The notes under the pieces: model-generated
What the model was told of the DNA's origin: nothing
The model's database searches: none
The model's input: only the letters and a program-made list of their open reading frames with translations
Position numbers and translations under genes: made by a program
Part shown: positions 54,199 through 63,007 of the stretch, piece by piece
Layout: each line of letters opens with the position of its first letter
Numbering within the stretch: the first letter of the stretch is position 1
From: Thiodiazotropha sp040506705
Lineage (GTDB): Bacteria > Pseudomonadota > Gammaproteobacteria > Chromatiales > Chromatiaceae
Direction of reading: 5' to 3'
DNA length: 64,000 bases
Assembly: GCA_040506705.1 (NCBI GenBank)
Contig: JBEVWG010000057.1
Coordinates: 1-64,000 of the forward strand

Positions 54199-56204
54199 GT
54201 ACATCGGCAAAAATTTACATGGATAGACCTCAAATGAGCCTAGGTATAATTGCTCGAGTGTTGCTATTGCTCTGCACCACATTCCTGCTGAACATGACAA
54301 TCACTTCCTCCAGTCATGCAGAACAAATCACCCTCAACCTGAATAACGCCGACATTGAAGCCCTGATAAAAACGGTTTCAGAACATACAGGTAAGAACTT
54401 TGTTATTGATCCAAGAGTAAAGGGTAAGGTAACGGTGGTTTCCGCCCACCCCATGGATAGCAAAGAGTTCTACGAAGTATTTCTCTCCATACTGGAAGTA
54501 CATGGTTTCTCTACCATCCCAAGTGGCGATGTCATCAAGATAGTCCCGGATGTCAAAGCCAAACAGGGCGGAATTCCAACCCTTAGTGCCAACGGAGCAT
54601 TCCCAGGTGATCAGATTGTTACCCGTATTATCCAGGTTAAGAATGTAACCTCTGCTCAATTGGTGCCGATTCTTCGCCCTCTGATACCTCAAGAAGGGCA
54701 CCTCGCTGCCTACCCTGATACCAATGTGCTGATTATTTCTGATCGACGCCGTAACGTTGATCGACTGATGAGTATTATTGAGCAGATAGATCAGGTCAGT
54801 AATAGCTCCATTGAAGTCGTTAGCCTACAACATGCCTCAGCAGCAGAGGTCGTTCGAATTCTGGAAAGCCTCAAACCGAGAGCGGCCAAAGGTGCGAGCA
54901 AGTCAGCGACACAACTGGTAGCTGATGAGCGAACCAATAGTGTTCTGATTAGTGGCGATCCCACGGAGCGACTGCGCTCCAGGGTAATCATCGAACACCT
55001 GGACACCCCATTTGATAATGAAGGTAATTCCCAGGTCGTCTACCTGAAATATGCCAACGCGGCTGACCTGGTAAGCGTACTTACCGGGGTCAGTGAAAAC
55101 ATCGATGATACAGCCAAAGGTGCTGGTAAAGCTGCCAAAGGCAAACCCTCTCTACCTATTAACATCCAGGCAGATGAGGCATCGAATGCATTGATTATCA
55201 CTGCACCACCGGGTGTTTTTCAGTCCCTCCAGGCCATTATTCGCAAATTAGATATTCGCCGTGCTCAGGTACTGGTGGAGGCGGTTATTGCTGAGGTCTC
55301 CTACGACAAGGCAAAAAGCCTTGGTGTACAGTGGGTAGTCGATGGCACTCCGGATGGTACAGGCCCAGTGGGTGTGATCAACCTGGGCGCTCCCACGATC
55401 ACAGATGTCTACAACTCATATGCCGCTGGTGCCGGGGTGGCGCTTGGGCCTGGCACCTCTATTGGACTGGGTCGTTTTGATAGTGACCGGGTCAACTTTG
55501 CAGCCCTTATTCAGGCATTGGAGAGTGATACCACAAGCAACATACTCTCAACCCCAAGTCTGACCACCCTGGACAACCAGGAAGCTGAGATCGTCATTGG
55601 TCAGAATGTTCCTTTCATTACCGGTTCTTACAGCTCTACCGGCGGAACAAGCAACTCTGTTAACCCTTTTCAGACGGTACAGCGTGAAGATGTTGGACTC
55701 ACCTTGAAGGTCAAGCCACAGATCAATGAGGGCAACTCCATACAACTTGAGATCGAGCAGGAAATCTCCAGCATCAATGCTTCTGCCAGCACGGGCACCA
55801 GTGATATTGTGACCAACAAGCGAACCATTAAGACCGTGGTGATGGTAGAGGATGGCGCAACAATCGTCCTTGGCGGGTTAATCCAGGAAGACCTTCAGCA
55901 AACCGAAGAGAAGGTTCCCCTGTTGGGTGACATTCCCATTTTAGGCGCCCTATTCCGTGCCAATAAAACCACAAAAGTCAAACGTAACCTGATGGTTTTT
56001 CTGCGCCCGGTAGTACTCAGGGATGCGGCGGTCAGCACTCAGATTGCCAGCGATAAGTACAACTATTTCCGCGCCCAACAGTTAGAAATGAAACAAAAAG
56101 GGGTCAACCTGATGGATGATGAGGAGACCCCTGTCATGCCACCTCGATTTGGTACATTTGCTCCGCCATTCGATGATGATGACGTTGAAGAGCCGGAACT
56201 CTAG
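54195..56204 (+). CDS. gspD: Type II secretion outer-membrane secretin GspD
   Basis: 669 residues. A long signal ends at about residue 43 (SSSHA). The N0 domain (ITLNLNNADIEALIKTVSEH) and three N domains (for example VKNVTSAQLVPILRPLIPQ and VVSLQHASAAEVVRILESL) lead to the secretin core (VLVEAVIAEVSYDKAKSLGVQW, STPSLTTLDNQEAEIVIGQNVPF, VPLLGDIPILGALF). A short tail ends in an acidic stretch. It forms the 15-meric channel through which folded proteins leave. It follows gspN and precedes gspE by 16 bases. Confidence 0.96.
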   Translation: MSTSAKIYMDRPQMSLGIIARVLLLLCTTFLLNMTITSSSHAEQITLNLNNADIEALIKTVSEHTGKNFVIDPRVKGKVTVVSAHPMDSKEFYEVFLSILEVHGFSTIPSGDVIKIVPDVKAKQGGIPTLSANGAFPGDQIVTRIIQVKNVTSAQLVPILRPLIPQEGHLAAYPDTNVLIISDRRRNVDRLMSIIEQIDQVSNSSIEVVSLQHASAAEVVRILESLKPRAAKGASKSATQLVADERTNSVLISGDPTERLRSRVIIEHLDTPFDNEGNSQVVYLKYANAADLVSVLTGVSENIDDTAKGAGKAAKGKPSLPINIQADEASNALIITAPPGVFQSLQAIIRKLDIRRAQVLVEAVIAEVSYDKAKSLGVQWVVDGTPDGTGPVGVINLGAPTITDVYNSYAAGAGVALGPGTSIGLGRFDSDRVNFAALIQALESDTTSNILSTPSLTTLDNQEAEIVIGQNVPFITGSYSSTGGTSNSVNPFQTVQREDVGLTLKVKPQINEGNSIQLEIEQEISSINASASTGTSDIVTNKRTIKTVVMVEDGATIVLGGLIQEDLQQTEEKVPLLGDIPILGALFRANKTTKVKRNLMVFLRPVVLRDAAVSTQIASDKYNYFRAQQLEMKQKGVNLMDDEETPVMPPRFGTFAPPFDDDDVEEPEL

Positions 56205-56220
56205 AAGGGACGGCGAACTC

Positions 56221-57777
56221 ATGTCAGACAATACCACGAATCCACTGCAGGAAGCCCAAGATCCGCTCTCCGAACTACTCGCGGAAGAGACAACCACCCA
56301 CGGACCGGATCAACTGCCCTACGCCTATGCCCGTCGGCATGGGGTCGCTGTAGTCAAGGATGAGCAAACTGATACTTATGAACTCCTCTTCAAGCCAGGG
56401 GTTCCGATTATGGTGCTCAACGAAATCAGACGTCTCTATGGGCAGACACTGGTATACAAACAGATCGACGAGGAGAGTCTTGAAAAGCAACTCTCCCTGA
56501 TCTATGAATCCGGCTCCAACCAGTCAAGCCAGATCATGGAGACAATGGGTGATGACATGGATCTCGACCATGCAGCCCAGGCCCTGAATCAACCGAAAGA
56601 CCTGCTGGGCAGTGATGATGATGCACCGATTATCAGGCTGATCAACGCGCTATTCACCGAGGCCATTAAAGAGCAGGCATCAGATATCCATATCGAACCC
56701 TATGAAAACCGACTGGTTGTGCGCTTTCGTGTAGACGGGGTATTGCGGGAAGTGCTTACCCCACCCCGAAATGTCTCCTCTTTCCTGGTCTCACGCATCA
56801 AGGTTATGGCGCAACTGGATATCGCTGAAAAGCGTATTCCCCAGGATGGTCGTATCTCTTTGAAGGTTGGGAACCGCCCTGTCGATGTGCGTGTCTCCAC
56901 TCTCCCTTCAAGCTATGGCGAGAGAGTCGTATTACGTCTCCTCGATAAACAGGCTGGACGACTCGATCTTGAACATTTGGGGATGTCGAAAAAACTACTA
57001 GAGCAGGTGGATCCTGGCGTGATCCGGCGACCCCACGGCATTTTTCTGGTCACCGGACCTACTGGCTCAGGTAAAACTACTACACTCTACGCTGCTTTGA
57101 GCCGTCTCAATACCCAGAGTCGAAATATCGTCACAGTGGAAGACCCGATCGAATATTATCTCGATGGCATTGGTCAGACTCAGGTCAACAATAAGGTCGA
57201 TTTAACGTTTGCCAGAGGATTACGGGCCATCCTGCGACAGGACCCCGACGTGGTGATGGTAGGTGAGATCCGTGATCTGGAAACTGCTCAGATCGCTGTA
57301 CAGGCCAGTTTGACAGGCCATATGGTCATGTCGAGCCTGCATACCAATACGGCTATTGGCAGTATCTCCAGACTCAGGGATATGGGTGTCGAGCCATTCC
57401 TGCTCTCTTCGAGTCTGATTGGTGTCTTGGCACAACGACTGGTGCGAACACTATGTCCCCACTGCAAGACCCCATATACTGCGGCCCCTGAAGAGCTGGA
57501 ACTATTGGAAAAACCCACCTCTGAAGAAGTAACACTCTACTCAGCGAATGGTTGTGAGAAGTGCCACAATCACGGCTATGCGGGCAGAACCGGTATCTAC
57601 GAGTTGATTACAATCGATGAAACCTTGCGCAATATGATTCATAAGGGCAGTGGTGAAATCGAAATGTTGCAACATGCCAGGAAATTCACCGACAGTATTC
57701 GCCAGGACGGCATGATGCGTGTATTTAATGGTGACACCACCATTGATGAAATCATACGCGTGACCCAAGAAGGATAA
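56221..57777 (+). CDS. gspE: Type II secretion ATPase GspE
   Basis: 518 residues from ATG at 56221, preceded by AAGGGA. The N1E domain is at about 30-110, then the ATPase core: VTGPTGSGKTTTLYAAL (Walker A 279-287), SDIHIEPYENRLVVRFRVDG, VEDPIEYYLDGIGQTQVN and VGEIRDLETAQIAVQASLTGH. The zinc tetracysteine motif is LCPHC and CEKC about 35 residues apart near the C-terminus. GspE powers pseudopilus assembly. An open stretch upstream to 56116 lies inside gspD and is not coding. Confidence 0.97.
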   Translation: MSDNTTNPLQEAQDPLSELLAEETTTHGPDQLPYAYARRHGVAVVKDEQTDTYELLFKPGVPIMVLNEIRRLYGQTLVYKQIDEESLEKQLSLIYESGSNQSSQIMETMGDDMDLDHAAQALNQPKDLLGSDDDAPIIRLINALFTEAIKEQASDIHIEPYENRLVVRFRVDGVLREVLTPPRNVSSFLVSRIKVMAQLDIAEKRIPQDGRISLKVGNRPVDVRVSTLPSSYGERVVLRLLDKQAGRLDLEHLGMSKKLLEQVDPGVIRRPHGIFLVTGPTGSGKTTTLYAALSRLNTQSRNIVTVEDPIEYYLDGIGQTQVNNKVDLTFARGLRAILRQDPDVVMVGEIRDLETAQIAVQASLTGHMVMSSLHTNTAIGSISRLRDMGVEPFLLSSSLIGVLAQRLVRTLCPHCKTPYTAAPEELELLEKPTSEEVTLYSANGCEKCHNHGYAGRTGIYELITIDETLRNMIHKGSGEIEMLQHARKFTDSIRQDGMMRVFNGDTTIDEIIRVTQEG

Positions 57778-57783
57778 TAGGCC

Positions 57784-58995
57784 TTGGACGCTTTTGAATA
57801 CGTAGCACTCGATCCAAGTGGAAAAGAGCAGCGCGGCGTACTTGAGGGTGACAGCCCGAGACAGGTTCGCCAGCAGTTGCGCGAATCAGGTCTGACGCCA
57901 CTCTCTATCGATTCGGCAAGTGGCACAGCTACAACAAACAAAGGCAAGCTCTTCCAGCGCCATATCAATGCGATGGAACTCGCACTGATTACACGCCAAA
58001 TGGCTACCCTGCTACGCTCCGGACTGCCCCTGGAACATGTGCTGAAAACCACAGCCCAACAAACTGAAAAACGGCATGTAGAACGTACACTCCTTTCTGT
58101 CCGGGCTAAAGTGCTGGAAGGCAGGACGCTGGCTGATGGATTGAAGGAGTTCCCGAAGACCTTCCCAGATGTCTATATACAAACTGTCTCCTCGGGAGAA
58201 GAGTCAGGTCATTTAGAACTGGTGCTGGAACGTCTTGCCGACTATACAGAACAGCGTCAGCAGATGCGCCAGAAAACTATCTTTGCCCTCTTCTATCCCG
58301 CACTCTTAACCATTGTCTCTCTACTCATCGTCGGTGGGTTGTTGACCTATATCGTGCCCCAGGTTACGAGGGTGTTTGAATCGATGTCGGCAGAACTACC
58401 CTGGATAACCAAAGCCTTGATGGCTACCAGCGACACCTTCCGATCCTATGGCGTTCCTATTATTTTAGTGCTGGCGATTTTAGGTTTGCTGTTCAGCTAT
58501 CTACTCAAGAAACCGGGACCAAAACTCTGGTGGCATGGCGTTATGCTACGTATCCCTTTGGTAGGTCGATTGGTTCGCACCGCAAATGCAGCACGTTTCT
58601 CCAGAACCCTGAGCATCATGGCTGCCAGCAGTGTTCCTATTCTGGAATCGATGCGGATCGCCTCCCAGGTACTGACCAATCTTCCCATGCGTAACGCAGT
58701 TGAAGAGGCGACTTTGCGGGTTCGCGAAGGGGCCAGTCTCTATCAAGCGTTGGATAAAACCGGTTATTTCCCGCCGATGACCCTCAGTCTGCTTGCCAGT
58801 GGTGAATCCAGTGGTAATCTAGAGGGCATGCTCGAGCGTTCAGCAGATATCCAGGAGCGCGAGATAGAGACCTTGGTCTCAACAATACAAGGTCTCTTCG
58901 AACCTATACTCATTCTGGTCATGGGTGGCATCGTGCTGGTTATTGTACTGGCGATACTACTGCCTATTTTCGATCTCAACCAATTGGTATCCTGA
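57784..58995 (+). CDS. gspF: Type II secretion inner-membrane platform protein GspF
   Basis: 403 residues from TTG at 57784, with AAGGA 9 bases upstream. Two copies of the T2SSF domain: FTRQMATLLRSGLPLEHVLK-like near residue 65 and ARFSRTLSIMAASSVPILESM near 270. Three membrane helices (IFALFYPALLTIVSLLIVGG, VPIILVLAILGLLFSYLLK and the C-terminal LILVMGGIVLVIVLAILLPI) anchor it. It links the GspE motor to the pseudopilus. Confidence 0.96.
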   Translation: MDAFEYVALDPSGKEQRGVLEGDSPRQVRQQLRESGLTPLSIDSASGTATTNKGKLFQRHINAMELALITRQMATLLRSGLPLEHVLKTTAQQTEKRHVERTLLSVRAKVLEGRTLADGLKEFPKTFPDVYIQTVSSGEESGHLELVLERLADYTEQRQQMRQKTIFALFYPALLTIVSLLIVGGLLTYIVPQVTRVFESMSAELPWITKALMATSDTFRSYGVPIILVLAILGLLFSYLLKKPGPKLWWHGVMLRIPLVGRLVRTANAARFSRTLSIMAASSVPILESMRIASQVLTNLPMRNAVEEATLRVREGASLYQALDKTGYFPPMTLSLLASGESSGNLEGMLERSADIQEREIETLVSTIQGLFEPILILVMGGIVLVIVLAILLPIFDLNQLVS

Positions 58996-58999
58996 TCCT

Positions 59000-59344
59000 A
59001 TGCAACTTCGCTTCACTCTCCGACATTCGCTCATATTATGCGCACTACTCAGTTTGTCCATTCTGACAGGCTGTGCATCTACACCTGACCCTGAGGTGGA
59101 TGAGATAGCACTCACCCTTACTGAAGCCCACAAGGCATACAATATCAAAGAGTATAAGAAGGTTTTTCGGTTACTCTTCCCGATTGCCGCAGCCGGCAAT
59201 GCCAAGGCCCAATATGCCTTGGGATATCTTTTCTATCATGGTTTGGGTGTGGAGAAGAACGAACGACAGGCTATGCACTGGGTACAGCTATCGGCAGCAC
59301 AGGGCAATAGAAAGGCACTGCAAGCTTTAACCCCGGCCAATTAG
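59000..59344 (+). CDS. Sel1-like repeat lipoprotein
   Basis: 114 residues. The signal ends in lipobox LTGC (SLILCALLSLSILTGC), giving a lipoprotein. A single Sel1-like repeat pair follows: PIAAAGNAKAQYALGYLFYH and LGVEKNERQAMHWVQLSAAQ. It begins 5 bases after the gspF stop and so belongs to the secretion operon by position, although it is not a standard Gsp protein. It may help assembly of the secretin or act independently. An open stretch starting earlier lies inside gspF and is ignored. Confidence 0.8.
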   Translation: MQLRFTLRHSLILCALLSLSILTGCASTPDPEVDEIALTLTEAHKAYNIKEYKKVFRLLFPIAAAGNAKAQYALGYLFYHGLGVEKNERQAMHWVQLSAAQGNRKALQALTPAN

Positions 59345-59361
59345 CTGCAACATAGCCACTG

Positions 59362-59398
59362 TGACTAGGGCCTGTTAACACTAATCGAATCGGCCCTA
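59362..59398. repeat. 37-base stem-loop repeat, copy 2
   Basis: Same element as 27440-27476, one base different (CGGCCCTA in place of AGGCCCTA). It lies 18 bases past the Sel1 lipoprotein stop. Stem TAGGGCC/GGCCCTA with a loop containing GTTAAC. Confidence 0.7.
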
Positions 59399-59417
59399 AG
59401 CAGAACTTTTACTGCTT
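59398..59417 (+). terminator. Weak hairpin at end of the gsp operon
   Basis: AAGCAG and CTGCTT can pair around an eight-base loop, just after repeat copy 2. The run after it is TTAAGAC, so termination would be weak; together with the repeat it may end the gsp operon. Confidence 0.3.
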
Positions 59418-59462
59418 TAAGACCAAGTCATATTGTTGTGACCTGCCGATACAACCGAGAAA

Positions 59463-60848
59463 TCAGATCACTTTCGAAAAACTACCTTGCGATGCCTTGC
59501 TGGCCAGGTAGATATCGAACTGCATACAGATGTTGCGTATCAACAGACGACCTCTTGGTAACACATCTATGGCATCCTCTTTCAGCAGAAGCAATCCATC
59601 TGCTTCCATCTCTTTCAAGCCAATCAATTCATTCGCAAAGTAACTTTTAAAATCCACATTCCACTGCTTCTCCACATCAGCAATAGAGAGCGTGTAGTGG
59701 CATATCAGACGGGTAATCACATCACGTCGCAATAGATCGTCCTGTGTGAGGGTCACGCCTCGAAACACAGCAAGACGCCCTGCATCTATGCGTTGATAAT
59801 ATTCATCCAGACTGCGCATATTTTGAGCATAACTTGGCCCCACCATGCCAATCGAAGTTGCTCCCAGGCCGATCAAATCGCAATCAGCATGTGTGGAGTA
59901 ACCTTGAAAGTTTCGATAAAGGGTGCCATCCACCTGAGCCTTCACCAGCTCATCGTCAGGCTTGGCAAAATGATCCATTCCCACATAGACATAACCAACA
60001 TCAGAGAGCTTCTCAATGGTCATCTGCAGAATATCCAGCTTCTCTTGAGGCGGAGGTAGCTCATCCTCATTGATCCGCCGCTGGGGCTTGAAGCGCTCAG
60101 GCAGATGAGCATAGTTGAATACAGAGAGACGGTCGGGATCCACTTCAAGTATCTGATCCAGGGTTGATGAGAAGCTCTCCAGGGTCTGATGTGGCAGTCC
60201 ATAGATAAGATCGATACTTGTTGAACGAAAACCCTCGTCCCTTGCAGCCTGAAGTACCCTCAGTGTCACCTCTTTGCTTTGCAGGCGGTTGACCGCTTTC
60301 TGCACATTAGGATCAAAATCCTGGACACCCAAACTCATCCGGTTGAAACCCAGTTCACGAAGCAATTTAATGGTATCGCCTTTCGCCTCTCTGGGATCGA
60401 TCTCAATTGAGTATTCACCGCTATCATCATCCAGCAGGGTAAATGATTCCCGGGTCTTATCCATCAACTGGCGCATTTCATCATGACTGATGAACGTTGG
60501 CGTTCCGCCTCCCCAGTGAAGCTGGGTTACAACCCTGGAGGAATCGAAGAGTTCCGACTGCATCCGAAGCTCTTCATGAACCCGGGCAAGATAGCCCGCC
60601 GCCATACCACGATCCTTTGTAGCCACCTTGTTACAGGCGCAGTAAAAACAGACCGTATCGCAAAAAGGGATATGGAAATAGAGAGACAATGGACTACCGC
60701 TGGCATTACTCTCAATAGCAATACGCCGATATTCAGCCTCATCGTATTTGTCATGAAACTGAACCGCAGTCGGATATGAGGTATATCTCGGCCCCGTCTG
60801 GTTGTACTTACCTATCAGTTCAAGGTCGAATTGTGTCGAATGGTCCAT
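59463..60848 (-). CDS. hemN: Oxygen-independent coproporphyrinogen III dehydrogenase HemN
   Basis: 461 residues. The radical SAM cluster motif is C63-x3-C67-x2-C70 followed by C72 (HIPFCDTVCFYCACNK), the exact HemN signature with the extra cysteine. Other family parts are LHWGGGTPTF, MSLGVQDFDPNVQKAVNRLQ and a HemN C-terminal domain. It converts coproporphyrinogen III to protoporphyrinogen IX without oxygen, for haem under low oxygen. The start ATG lies 26 bases after a perfect 20-base palindrome. The gene at 60894 is just upstream on the same strand. Confidence 0.96.
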   Translation of the reverse strand: MDHSTQFDLELIGKYNQTGPRYTSYPTAVQFHDKYDEAEYRRIAIESNASGSPLSLYFHIPFCDTVCFYCACNKVATKDRGMAAGYLARVHEELRMQSELFDSSRVVTQLHWGGGTPTFISHDEMRQLMDKTRESFTLLDDDSGEYSIEIDPREAKGDTIKLLRELGFNRMSLGVQDFDPNVQKAVNRLQSKEVTLRVLQAARDEGFRSTSIDLIYGLPHQTLESFSSTLDQILEVDPDRLSVFNYAHLPERFKPQRRINEDELPPPQEKLDILQMTIEKLSDVGYVYVGMDHFAKPDDELVKAQVDGTLYRNFQGYSTHADCDLIGLGATSIGMVGPSYAQNMRSLDEYYQRIDAGRLAVFRGVTLTQDDLLRRDVITRLICHYTLSIADVEKQWNVDFKSYFANELIGLKEMEADGLLLLKEDAIDVLPRGRLLIRNICMQFDIYLASKASQGSFSKVI

Positions 60849-60873
60849 AGCCTGTCTCTCTTAAATCCAAGGT

Positions 60874-60893
60874 CGTTGTTATCGATAACAACG
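60874..60893. promoter_or_regulatory. Perfect 20-base palindrome upstream of hemN
   Basis: CGTTGTTATCGATAACAACG reads the same on both strands. It occupies nearly all of the 45-base gap between the gene ending at 60894 and hemN. The core TTGTTATCGATAACAA has TTG/CAA ends like Crp/Fnr-family sites, but the half-site spacing is not the FNR 5-4-5. It could be an operator or an intercistronic hairpin. Confidence 0.55.
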
Positions 60894-61211
60894 TCACTCA
60901 GTATCAACATCGATACCCTTTCTGTGGGTTTCGTTTATCTGACGCAGTAAAATTGAAAATGGAATGTCATCACCATGACGGTCTACCAGACCAATGAAGG
61001 GGAGATCTTCACGACCGAAATGATACTCGCCATCCACCATCGACTGATGCAGCTCTTTGATACCAGACTCCAATGGTTCCAGGAATGCGGGGTAGCGGCC
61101 CAACTCCTCCATCTGGTAATCATAACAGTCCCTGAGGTCGGCGACTTCAAACTCCGCCTGTTTTACCCATTCGACATACTCTTCAGCACTGCGTGCACGT
61201 TGCAAACTCAT
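60894..61211 (-). CDS. Conserved-looking small protein of unknown function
   Basis: 105 residues, cytoplasmic (no signal or membrane helix). It is rich in Glu and Asp with a helical first half (ARSAEEYVEWVKQAEFEVAD, LRDCYDYQMEELGRYPAFLE) and a second half containing DGEYHFGREDLPFIGLVDRH. I do not recognise the family. It lies 46 bases before hemN on the same strand and 64 after prmB, so it may be in one transcript with either. A GAGAG site precedes the ATG at a longish distance. Confidence 0.7.
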   Translation of the reverse strand: MSLQRARSAEEYVEWVKQAEFEVADLRDCYDYQMEELGRYPAFLEPLESGIKELHQSMVDGEYHFGREDLPFIGLVDRHGDDIPFSILLRQINETHRKGIDVDTE

Positions 61212-61274
61212 CGCTTGTTCAATCTCTCAAGATAATCTGTAGAACCAAACCCGACAGCCTCAGTATATCCTTTT

Positions 61275-62180
61275 TTAGTTGTCGGCCTTAAAGTAGCCTG
61301 TATATTCAGACAGTTCAGCTGCAGTGATCAGAAATACCCCCTCTCCTCCTCTGGCGAAGTCGAGCCAGACAAAGGGAACCTCGGGATAACGCTCCATCAG
61401 AAGCTCTGCACTGTTTCCCACTTCCACCACAATCAAGCCGTCAGGTGTCAGAAACTCAGGGGCCTGATTCAATATTCTTTTGACAATTTCCAACCCCTGA
61501 TCATTCGCTTCGAGTGCCATATTGGGCTCATGAAGATACTCAGGAGGCAGACCTGCCATCTCTTCCGCGCCCACATAGGGAGGGTTGGAGAGAATCAGGT
61601 CGTATTTAACCTTTGGTAGTCCGTCAAACAGATCAGATTCATAGACATTGACCTGCTGATCGAGGCTATGAAGTGATACATTTTCACTAGAGACAGCCAA
61701 AGCATCTGCTGAAATATCTGCCAGATCAACAACACAATCAGGCATGTAAGCCGCTGTAGCTATGCCAATGCAGCCACTACCACAGCAGAGATCCAATACA
61801 CGCTGAACCTGTGACGAATCGACCCAAGGTGCGAACTCATTTTCGATCAGCTCTGCAATTGGTGAGCGTGGTATCAGCACATGTTCATTAACCCGAAAAG
61901 TGAGTCCGGCGAACCAGGCTTCCCCAGTAAGATAGGGTAGTGGCTTACGTAGTTCAATACGGCGGTTCACCAGCTCAAATACCCGCTCCCGTTCATCAGC
62001 AGTCAGGCGACTGGAAAACCAGATGTTCGATAGATCAGGAGGAAGATGGAGAGCATGCAGTACAAGCGCAGCCGCTTCATCCAAAGCATTATCAGTGCCA
62101 TGGCCGAAAAAAAGACCGGCTTCAGAGAACCTGCTGGCTGACCAACGAATAAAATCTGTTATGGATTGTAGTGATTGCAC
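61275..62180 (-). CDS. prmB: Ribosomal protein L3 N5-glutamine methyltransferase PrmB
   Basis: 301 residues. The N-terminal helical part TDFIRWSASRFSEAGLFFGHGTDNALDEA matches PrmB and not PrmC, split here as residues 8-20 and 21-37. The SAM site is VLDLCCGSGCIGI (128-140) and the catalytic motif is LSNPPYVG (NPPY at 199-202). It methylates Gln in L3 to aid ribosome assembly. GTG at 62180 is used as start, without a clear ribosome site. The gene follows iscR by about 210 bases that contain a strong hairpin. Confidence 0.93.
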   Translation of the reverse strand: MQSLQSITDFIRWSASRFSEAGLFFGHGTDNALDEAAALVLHALHLPPDLSNIWFSSRLTADERERVFELVNRRIELRKPLPYLTGEAWFAGLTFRVNEHVLIPRSPIAELIENEFAPWVDSSQVQRVLDLCCGSGCIGIATAAYMPDCVVDLADISADALAVSSENVSLHSLDQQVNVYESDLFDGLPKVKYDLILSNPPYVGAEEMAGLPPEYLHEPNMALEANDQGLEIVKRILNQAPEFLTPDGLIVVEVGNSAELLMERYPEVPFVWLDFARGGEGVFLITAAELSEYTGYFKADN

Positions 62181-62345
62181 GGAATTGGCTTGGCTATCAA
62201 ACCGCAGATGATAGCTGATTTCACCATCCAGGCATAATAGCGATGGGTTGTCGGCTGCTTAAAACTAAAAAAATCAGTTCAGTATATGGCGTAGAACCGC
62301 AGATCGATCATCTACAGTGCGCTATTTGCGATGTTTCGCAAATTG

Positions 62346-62369
62346 AAGCGGCCCTATTCAGGGCCGCTT
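62346..62369 (-). terminator. Hairpin between iscR and prmB
   Basis: A perfect 10-pair stem AAGCGGCCCT/AGGGCCGCTT with loop ATTC, 21 bases after the iscR stop on the minus strand. The T run on that strand is poor (CAATTT), while on the plus strand TTTTTTTT follows after a few bases. It probably ends or attenuates iscR transcription. Confidence 0.6.
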
Positions 62370-62389
62370 TCAGAGGTTTTTTTTCACTA

Positions 62390-62857
62390 TCATGCGGCCT
62401 GTGAACTCGATTGAGGCACAATGCTCAGTGAGCCATCCTCTTCTTGCTTCTTGTTCAGATTTCTTCTGACCAGATCGCCAAGGGAGATGTCTGCGAGAAA
62501 GTTGAAAATCTCTGTACTCAGATCATCCCAAAGTGTGTGGGTCAAACAACGGGCGCCACCACTACAATTCTGCCTTCCTCCACAGCGTGTGAACTCAACC
62601 CACTCATCAACTGCACAAATAATATTGGCAATTGAAATCTCATCTGCACTCTTGCCGAGATAGTAGCCACCACCAGGCCCCCTGACCCCACGAACCAACT
62701 CCTTACTTCTCAAGGCTGCAAATAACTGTTCCAAGTAGGAGAGTGAAATACCCTGGTTTTCAGATATTTCTGCAAGGGTAACTGGACCAGTTTTTCCGTT
62801 AAGTGCCAGATCTAACATAGCTGTAACCGCGTAACGACCTTTTGTAGACAGTCTCAT
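62390..62857 (-). CDS. iscR: Iron-sulfur cluster regulator IscR (Rrf2 family)
   Basis: 155 residues. The winged helix-turn-helix occupies 1-70 (MRLSTKGRYAVTAMLDLAL, ISLSYLEQLFAALR, GVRGPGGGYYLG). The cluster ligands Cys92, Cys98, Cys104 and His107 fall at the same positions as in E. coli IscR. It senses the [2Fe-2S] supply and represses or activates Fe-S assembly genes. Here it is not followed by iscSUA: the next gene downstream is prmB. GGAG precedes the ATG by 8 bases. Two IscR-like sites lie upstream, which suggests autoregulation. Confidence 0.93.
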   Translation of the reverse strand: MRLSTKGRYAVTAMLDLALNGKTGPVTLAEISENQGISLSYLEQLFAALRSKELVRGVRGPGGGYYLGKSADEISIANIICAVDEWVEFTRCGGRQNCSGGARCLTHTLWDDLSTEIFNFLADISLGDLVRRNLNKKQEEDGSLSIVPQSSSQAA

Positions 62858-62886
62858 TTGTGTTTCTCCAGAGGTATAAAGTTATT

Positions 62887-62940
62887 ACCTAGTAATTCAG
62901 TCGGTATTTAGACTAGAGTAACTCAGTAATTTAGTCAACA
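62887..62940 (-). promoter_or_regulatory. iscR promoter with two IscR-like boxes
   Basis: Minus strand TTGACT (near 62938) with TAGTCT 17 bases later is a plausible promoter. Two copies of GACT-RAATT-ACT occur: GACTAAATTACTGAGT at 62921-62936 and ACCGACTgaattACTAGGT at 62887-62905, the latter a near-palindrome. They resemble type 1 IscR sites (GACTrwwwyAGT core). Binding is inferred. Confidence 0.55.
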
Positions 62941-63007
62941 ATTATTCGGAAAAAATACAACTTTTATTAAGGAAATTTATTTTTTCTTATTTTTCTGTGG
63001 GTTACGG

